Positions 59,586-64,000 of a stretch of DNA of 64,000 nt are shown in pieces (the first letter of the stretch is position 1; each line of letters begins with the position of its first letter). The DNA is from Owenweeksia sp. Its GTDB lineage: Bacteria > Bacteroidota > Bacteroidia > Flavobacteriales > Schleiferiaceae. Both the position numbers and the translations under genes were made by a program. Below the pieces are notes generated by a model, which did not search any database, was not told the origin of the DNA, and saw only the letters and a list, made by a program, of their open reading frames with translations. The stretch covers positions 41,559 to 105,558 of the forward strand of contig NZNV01000013.1 of assembly GCA_002695025.1 (NCBI GenBank). Reading direction: 5' to 3'.

Positions 59586-60086
59586 TTATCCTTCTTCATC
59601 CTTTCGTTTAGGCGGGTAGCCGCTGGCTCTCGATATCAGCCGGTTTACATAGCTAAAAACAAAATTGATGGTTATTAACAGTACGGTAACGCTCACGGCC
59701 AGGACATACTGGTGCAAAGCCACAGCTATTCCCAGTGCCGATGACATCCAGATGGTGGCCGAAGTGGTGAGATAGTGCACCCTTGTGTTTTCCGTGCTTT
59801 TGAGGATGGTCCCTGCTCCTAAAAAACCTACTCCCACAATAACCGCATGCAGTATACGGGTTGGGTCTATTCCAAAACTTTTCTCACTGGCCAGGTGTAT
59901 ATAATCTGTGACGCCCACCCGGCCCAGTCCAATGAACAAAGCCGAGGCTCCGGCTATGATCATATTGGTGCGTAAACCGGCCGGTTTTTGCTTCCACTCT
60001 CTTTCCAAACCTAATAAACCTCCCAGGCCAAGGGCTATGGCCACATCCAGCAATAAGCTCAATTGGGTGGAAGATTCTGAAATCAT
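59586..60086 (-). CDS. MgtC/SapB family membrane protein
   Basis: The 166-residue protein has about four membrane helices with the MgtC/SapB family signature. This is GLGGLLGLEREWKQKPAGLRTNMIIAGASALF (about 19-50) with the conserved RE and AGLRT, then VGVGFLGAGTILKS (about 91-104). It ends in a short basic tail. MgtC in Salmonella limits ATP synthase activity and supports survival in low magnesium; many homologues have unknown roles. It precedes the aconitase gene by 21 bp and follows the SPL-family gene by 47 bp. Confidence 0.85.
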   Translation of the reverse strand: MISESSTQLSLLLDVAIALGLGGLLGLEREWKQKPAGLRTNMIIAGASALFIGLGRVGVTDYIHLASEKSFGIDPTRILHAVIVGVGFLGAGTILKSTENTRVHYLTTSATIWMSSALGIAVALHQYVLAVSVTVLLITINFVFSYVNRLISRASGYPPKRKDEEG

Positions 60087-60133
60087 ACACAGGGTATTAT
60101 ATTCTTAATACCACGCTGCGCAAATTGTTTAGA

Positions 60134-61027
60134 TCAAGCGTTGATAATACTACCGGAAAGCCCATATTGCAAGCCCAATTCGCGGGTTTTAGCCTCAAAG
60201 GCCTTGCGATAATAGGCTGGCATCCCGCCCGAATGACTGAAAAAACGCTGGTATTTATCCTTCAGATGGGGATAGTACCTTTCTACCGTTCGCAATACCA
60301 AAGTCTTACTGTCACTCCTCCCCTCGCCAAAAAGGCTGAGGGTAGCGGGTAACAGATATGCAGCTCCAACTTCCTGGAAAGAGCGATACATCCATTCCAG
60401 ATGCTCCGCAGTGTCTGAAATATACGGCAAGAGGGGCATAAGGCTTACCCCACTGTGAAAACCAGCTTCTCTTACCTTACGCAGGGTTTCAAGGCGTGTA
60501 GGTGGATCTGTAGCACCGGGTTCAAAGCGGGCACCCACCTTGGTATCAAGGGTGGAAAAGGAGAAAGTAATGATACACCCCCCGGGAAGTTTATCCTCAA
60601 GATCCGTGGGTAACAGGGCTTCCCGGCCTATTCTTTCCAAAAGGTCCAGGTCGCGGAGAACCCCGTCCGACTTGGTAATGATATGTACCGGGAAACGGTG
60701 GTGGTGGATAATTTCCAGTAATTTCCGGGTGAGGCCGGTTTCCACATCTATCTGCAAATAAGGATCGGTGGCTGAGGATAGTACAATAATACCGTATTGC
60801 CCTTTCCGGGCGCGCAGGCTAAGTTCTTGATCCAGTAATTCAGCGGCATTCTCCTTAACCGTTAGGCTTCGGGCCATATTAAGACCGTATTTACTACCAC
60901 GTATGTAGCAATACAGGCAATTGAAGGAACAACCGCTATACGGGTTTACGGTATAATCATCCAGGAACCAGGGGTCTCTCCTACGGCTTTTATTCAGGAT
61001 GGTTTTTACTCTTTTACTTCCACTCAC
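60134..61027 (-). CDS. SPL-family radical SAM protein
   Basis: The 297-residue protein has the radical SAM motif in YSGCSFNCLYCY (CxxxCxxC, about 31-42). Downstream features are those of the spore photoproduct lyase-like family: the SSATDPYLQIDVETGLTRKLLEI segment and HIITKSDGVLRDLDLL. The SPL family includes photoproduct lyase, but most non-sporulating homologues have unknown substrates, possibly DNA repair. No spore genes are expected in this phylum. It begins the small operon with the MgtC-family gene and aconitase. Confidence 0.82.
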   Translation of the reverse strand: MSGSKRVKTILNKSRRRDPWFLDDYTVNPYSGCSFNCLYCYIRGSKYGLNMARSLTVKENAAELLDQELSLRARKGQYGIIVLSSATDPYLQIDVETGLTRKLLEIIHHHRFPVHIITKSDGVLRDLDLLERIGREALLPTDLEDKLPGGCIITFSFSTLDTKVGARFEPGATDPPTRLETLRKVREAGFHSGVSLMPLLPYISDTAEHLEWMYRSFQEVGAAYLLPATLSLFGEGRSDSKTLVLRTVERYYPHLKDKYQRFFSHSGGMPAYYRKAFEAKTRELGLQYGLSGSIINA

Positions 61028-61060
61028 AGGCCTAAACTAGCATATAATCCGGTTTCCGGT

Positions 61061-61140
61061 AAAGGTGAAGGTTGAAAGTTCAAGGTTGAAGGTTTGAGTT
61101 TAGCGCTTCACTATTTTCTTCCGGAATAGCACTTCTCCCT
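61061..61140. repeat. duplicated sorting-domain 3' end and flank, copy A
   Basis: This stretch combines a non-coding part (GGTTGAAAGTTCAAGGTTGA) with the last codons of the 61100-62419 gene. It is closely repeated at 62527-62612. Copy A differs from B by small insertions and a few substitutions. The similarity spans the stop codon and reaches into the sorting domain. Confidence 0.8.
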
Positions 61141-62419
61141 TCTCTTCTAGCTGTACGCTGTAGATACCTTTGGGCTGATCTTTCAGGTTCACCTCCTCCC
61201 CTTCCCGGGCTTCCTGAATATGGATAATTTCCCTTCCATCTGCATCATAAACCGTTAATTCCAGGCTTTCCGCCTCTATATTCCGCAGGAAAAAGGAGCC
61301 TTCTGTAGGGTTGGGATACACTTCAATGTCAGTTCTTCTCACTGGCTCTTCGGTTGAAACATTTTCGCCCCAGTGAATGGTGAGGGCCGGGGATAAAGCC
61401 GGATAGCCCAGAGTATCTGAATCTACCCATAAACCATAATTGGCGTTAAAATAAGCTACAGCCGGAAACGGCTGGAAAACGGAGGTATCACAGGCAATGT
61501 CAATAGGATTATTTCCCCTATTGGAATACATAGATAATACTACCCAAACATAACGGGGTACGGTGGAAAACTGGTTCAGTTGAAGGGCCTGGTTAAAGTT
61601 CCACGGAAAAAGGAAAAGCTTAGGGCCATCGGACGTTTGGGTTATGGTTACAGCGAAGGTTTGGCTCAGGAGTGCTCCGCTACCAATACCAGCAATTGGA
61701 TCAAAATCAGCTGAATCGTATACCTCCAAATCCACATCACCCCCGTTTACGGAACCTGGGCTGAGCGGTATTTCCAGTACCGGATCCGATAAAAAACCAC
61801 AATCTCCCGGCAGGTTATTATAAGTGGCGGATATGGGAACCAGCCAGGCCACTGCCCCTACGTCTGTTCCCAGGTTGCTGCTACCCACGTAAGCATGCCT
61901 ACCACCAAAATCGGTGGATACCATAGGATCATAATAAACTGGTTTTAAGGCCAGCGTATCCAAGGGTCCCAAAGTTCCGGAGTCGGTTTCCAGGCTGATC
62001 ACAAAACGTTGGGTACGATATCCTCCCAACGATCCTCCACCCTGCCAGAAGGCGTGATCGGCCTTTACACTGTCGGTTTTAAGATCACCATAGCCCAGGG
62101 TGTCCAGGGGTTGAATACTATCTATTGAATGGGAATAAAGCGTTCCGAATTTACTCCAATAGATATCATACATATCTGCTTTCAGCCGTAAACCGGTAAC
62201 CGTAGAGGCTCCTTGATTAGTTACACTGGCACGCAGCGAAATAAAAGGATCACCGGAATTCTGAAACCAGTGCGACAGCTTTATATGATCCGTATCATGG
62301 TTATAGAGAATATCCACCGGTGGCTTTTCTTTATACCATACCAGCTCCAGGTTTTGTCCGTTACTTTTATTGGTTATGAGAAACAGTACAGAAAGCAGGA
62401 AGAATAACTTCATAAGCAT
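61100..62419 (-). CDS. T9SS type A sorted secreted protein
   Basis: The protein (about 439 residues from ATG 62419; ATG 62413 or a TTG at 62422 are also possible) has a signal peptide ending NKSNGQ. The main region (about 24-355) is predicted beta and matches no family I recognise. The type A sorting domain is at about 365-439 (DIEVYPNPTEGSFFLRNIE, ending GEVLFRKKIVKR). It is exported by T9SS and anchored or released. It is the first of two T9SS genes with near-identical 3' ends, in an AT-poor block after the SPL-family gene. Confidence 0.78.
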   Translation of the reverse strand: MLMKLFFLLSVLFLITNKSNGQNLELVWYKEKPPVDILYNHDTDHIKLSHWFQNSGDPFISLRASVTNQGASTVTGLRLKADMYDIYWSKFGTLYSHSIDSIQPLDTLGYGDLKTDSVKADHAFWQGGGSLGGYRTQRFVISLETDSGTLGPLDTLALKPVYYDPMVSTDFGGRHAYVGSSNLGTDVGAVAWLVPISATYNNLPGDCGFLSDPVLEIPLSPGSVNGGDVDLEVYDSADFDPIAGIGSGALLSQTFAVTITQTSDGPKLFLFPWNFNQALQLNQFSTVPRYVWVVLSMYSNRGNNPIDIACDTSVFQPFPAVAYFNANYGLWVDSDTLGYPALSPALTIHWGENVSTEEPVRRTDIEVYPNPTEGSFFLRNIEAESLELTVYDADGREIIHIQEAREGEEVNLKDQPKGIYSVQLEEKGEVLFRKKIVKR

Positions 62420-62526
62420 CAATTAGAGCGTTAAAATACTAAACTTTTTGGATAATATCCACTTTGGATACTGCTTATTCCTCCTCTGAATGTAATACGC
62501 ATACGCTGTGGTGTAAAGGGACAAGG

Positions 62527-62612
62527 GGTGAAAGGTGAAAGTTCAAGGTTGAAGGTTGCAAGGTTTGAGTTTAGTGCTTCACTATTTTCTTACGGAATAG
62601 CACTTCTCCCCT
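62527..62612. repeat. duplicated sorting-domain 3' end and flank, copy B
   Basis: Near-copy of 61061-61140, holding the non-coding AAGTTCAAGGTTGAAGGTT and the final codons of the next T9SS gene, which ends GEVLFRKKIVKH. It lies in the 151-bp gap between the two genes and continues into coding DNA. Confidence 0.8.
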
Positions 62613-64000
62613 TTCCAGTAATTGGAGCATATAAAGCCCGCTGGGCTGCTCGTTTAACTGAATGGCTTCGCCCTCGCTTATACTTTCCTGATACAGCACT
62701 TCCTGGCCACTGGCATCGTATACGCGGAGGCTGAGGGTTTTGCCTTGCAGGCCCTGCAAATAAAAGCTTCCGTGGGTGGGGTTGGGATAGAGGTTTATGG
62801 AAGTCTTCGGTTCGGGCTCGGGCAGGGATACGTACTGGCAGCGGGGTACTACGCAACCCAGGCTGTCGGCTTTGATGATCCATACGTGGCTGCCGGCTCC
62901 CCCAGTTAAGGGACTGTTATTGGAACTTAGGAAGTGTCCCCCAGCTACGAAGCCACCTTCGGGGGTTGCGCTGATATCGAATAACCTGTTCCAGTCATTA
63001 TAATGATATCCGGCTATGTATTCCCGGTACCAGATACTATCCCCGTTAAAATTGGTTTTGAAGGAATATGAGCGAAATAATGCATCCCTTAAAGTATAAT
63101 CTACCTCGGAGTCAATGTAATATCCACTTATCACAATCTCATTGGTGCTTAGAATTTCGGCATTGCTAGCATAGTTAGTTAATCTTTTCGGACCATAAAC
63201 TTTGTCCCATATTATACTTCCGTCAGAATCAATCTTTGATATTCTAATTTTAGTTTTTGCTCCTGTTTCCCCCGCAAAATGGCCAACTTCAATTCCCAGG
63301 TTTGATACTACTATGTAATTAGAGTCAGGAGCCTCCAGAATAGTAGCTATACCTTCATCCAGATTGGGGTCTCCGTAGGCTTTTTCCATGACCTTTCCTC
63401 CATTACTATCAAGTACCATAACTAAAACATCCGCCACATTATCGGCTCCTACTTCTTGCCGGTAACCTCCCAACCAGATGTTCCCTTTACTATCTTCCAT
63501 TACATTATGCGCCTGTTGTTCCACTACTTTTCCATTTACGGAAGGGGTATGAAAGCGCTTGATCCATTTAGGGTTGAAGTCTGCATCAAAACGGGCGGCT
63601 AAAAAGCCTTTTCTGCGTCTCATGATCACACTATCCATCCAGTAAATAGTACCTGCTACTAATAGATCATTATTCTTAGCTCGACTAACGCTTATAGCCG
63701 AAGTCCATTCGCTGCCGATCTGGAAGAAAACGCTGTCTACAATAGTCAAATTGGTATCCAACTTTAGGAGCATGCCTTCGTACTTGGGTAGGTTGCTCCT
63801 GCGTCCGCATACTATGTAATGATTGCCGGAGCGGATCATGCAGTTCTGTAAACCGGCATATACGGTTTGGGTGTCTTCGGAATAAACCGCTGAATCGATC
63901 AGGTTCCCGTTCTGGTCGATCTTCATGAAAAGAATATCCAAGGTACCATTGGCGCTGCTGGTTTGTGCTGCTGTTAAGGTATAGGGGTGATCGTATAAAA
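62571..64000 (-). CDS. T9SS type A sorted secreted protein, N-terminus beyond the window edge
   Basis: The frame stays open from the right edge (no start needed within the window), giving at least 475 residues ending at 62571. The visible part contains repeated units with GNYIVCGRRS, SKGNIWLGGYRQEVGADN, DEGIATILEAPDSNYIVVSNLG and GGFVAGGHF, as in propeller-like repeats. A type A sorting domain follows (SINLYPNPTHGSFYLQGLQ, ending GEVLFRKKIVKH). It is T9SS-exported; the ligand is unknown. The TTG at 63941 is not the true start. Its 3' end is duplicated at the previous gene. Confidence 0.78.
   Translation of the reverse strand, partial: LYDHPYTLTAAQTSSANGTLDILFMKIDQNGNLIDSAVYSEDTQTVYAGLQNCMIRSGNHYIVCGRRSNLPKYEGMLLKLDTNLTIVDSVFFQIGSEWTSAISVSRAKNNDLLVAGTIYWMDSVIMRRRKGFLAARFDADFNPKWIKRFHTPSVNGKVVEQQAHNVMEDSKGNIWLGGYRQEVGADNVADVLVMVLDSNGGKVMEKAYGDPNLDEGIATILEAPDSNYIVVSNLGIEVGHFAGETGAKTKIRISKIDSDGSIIWDKVYGPKRLTNYASNAEILSTNEIVISGYYIDSEVDYTLRDALFRSYSFKTNFNGDSIWYREYIAGYHYNDWNRLFDISATPEGGFVAGGHFLSSNNSPLTGGAGSHVWIIKADSLGCVVPRCQYVSLPEPEPKTSINLYPNPTHGSFYLQGLQGKTLSLRVYDASGQEVLYQESISEGEAIQLNEQPSGLYMLQLLERGEVLFRKKIVKH

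Noticed and set aside
63941..63941. TTG at 63941 as the start of the last gene
   Set aside because: The frame continues upstream without a stop to the window edge and there is no signal peptide at this codon, so the gene is truncated by the window.
1..64000. tRNA, rRNA, insertion sequence, prophage or toxin-antitoxin genes
   Set aside because: Intergenic gaps are short and show no cloverleaf or rRNA sequence; no transposase, integrase or phage protein is encoded.

Overview
The window is a contiguous chromosome segment of a member of the Bacteroidota, most likely an aerobic, probably marine Flavobacteriales-type organism (genus not determinable from sequence alone). Five things support this. 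Four secreted proteins carry type IX secretion (T9SS) C-terminal sorting domains, three type A and one gliding-type B. Promoter-like elements fit the Bacteroidetes TAnnTTTG -7 box. Several families are typical of the phylum (DUF4159, DUF3667, DUF5362, an LptD/OstA-like protein, FAS1 lipoproteins, the small protein mislabelled 'ABC transporter ATPase'). Respiration appears to use menaquinone. Lipoproteins carry acidic residues after the lipobox Cys. Genes are tightly packed with many ATGA/TGATG overlaps, and I see no rRNA, tRNA, phage, insertion sequence or CRISPR array. This is mostly core chromosome, with accessory flavour in the large secreted proteins.

Layout. 1-4.8 kb: the 3' end of tsaD, a secreted family-2 glycoside hydrolase, and a RimB-like peptidase/RimK/RsmE ribosome-modification operon. 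4.8-10.15 kb: a 1778-residue repeat-built T9SS adhesin-like protein on the minus strand. 10.3-16.6 kb: DUF4159 protein, AI-2E-family transporter, THUMP-like methyltransferase and a T9SS type B PKD protein. 16.6-23.5 kb: hutH/hisS, a small membrane protein, a J-domain protein, glutaminase, a bile-acid-symporter-family transporter and a DUF3667 protein. 23.5-31.95 kb: a minus-strand menaquinone operon (a 36-codon membrane ORF, menI, menF, menD, two PH-domain proteins, menA, menC, menE). 32.1-35.4 kb: the thrS-infC-rpmI-rplT translation operon, whose infC appears to start at CTG. 35.4-39 kb: an ABC ATPase and two FAS1 lipoproteins. 39-44.3 kb: OmpA-like/DUF1569/membrane-patatin operon and lipoamide dehydrogenase. 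44.4-55.1 kb: DUF5362 protein, RidA, PabA-type glutaminase, LptD-like protein, then an amidase/MCE/Fe-S oxidoreductase operon with a HAD protein and two lipoproteins. 55.1-61.0 kb: inositol-phosphatase family, a small ferredoxin-like-fold candidate, MtaB, aconitase, MgtC-family protein and an SPL-family radical SAM protein. 61.1-64 kb: two T9SS-exported proteins, the last cut by the window edge.

How the genes fit together. Menaquinone synthesis, lipoamide dehydrogenase and aconitase serve respiratory carbon metabolism. HutH and glutaminase yield glutamate and ammonia. The LptD-like protein, amidase, MCE protein and OmpA-like protein maintain the envelope. The T9SS cargo and acidic-tailed lipoproteins probably decorate the cell surface. 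TsaD makes t6A37 and MtaB methylthiolates it.

The most notable signals are: the CTG start of infC; TAnnTTTG boxes 4-5 nt before ATG, implying leaderless mRNAs, with a perfect TTTG-N19-TAnnTTTG at mtaB; three convergent gene pairs whose stop codons share one palindromic tetranucleotide; a terminator that is also the 3' coding end of the opposing gene; and a duplicated sorting-domain-plus-3'-flank module. I found no clear, wholly new defence or mobile system.
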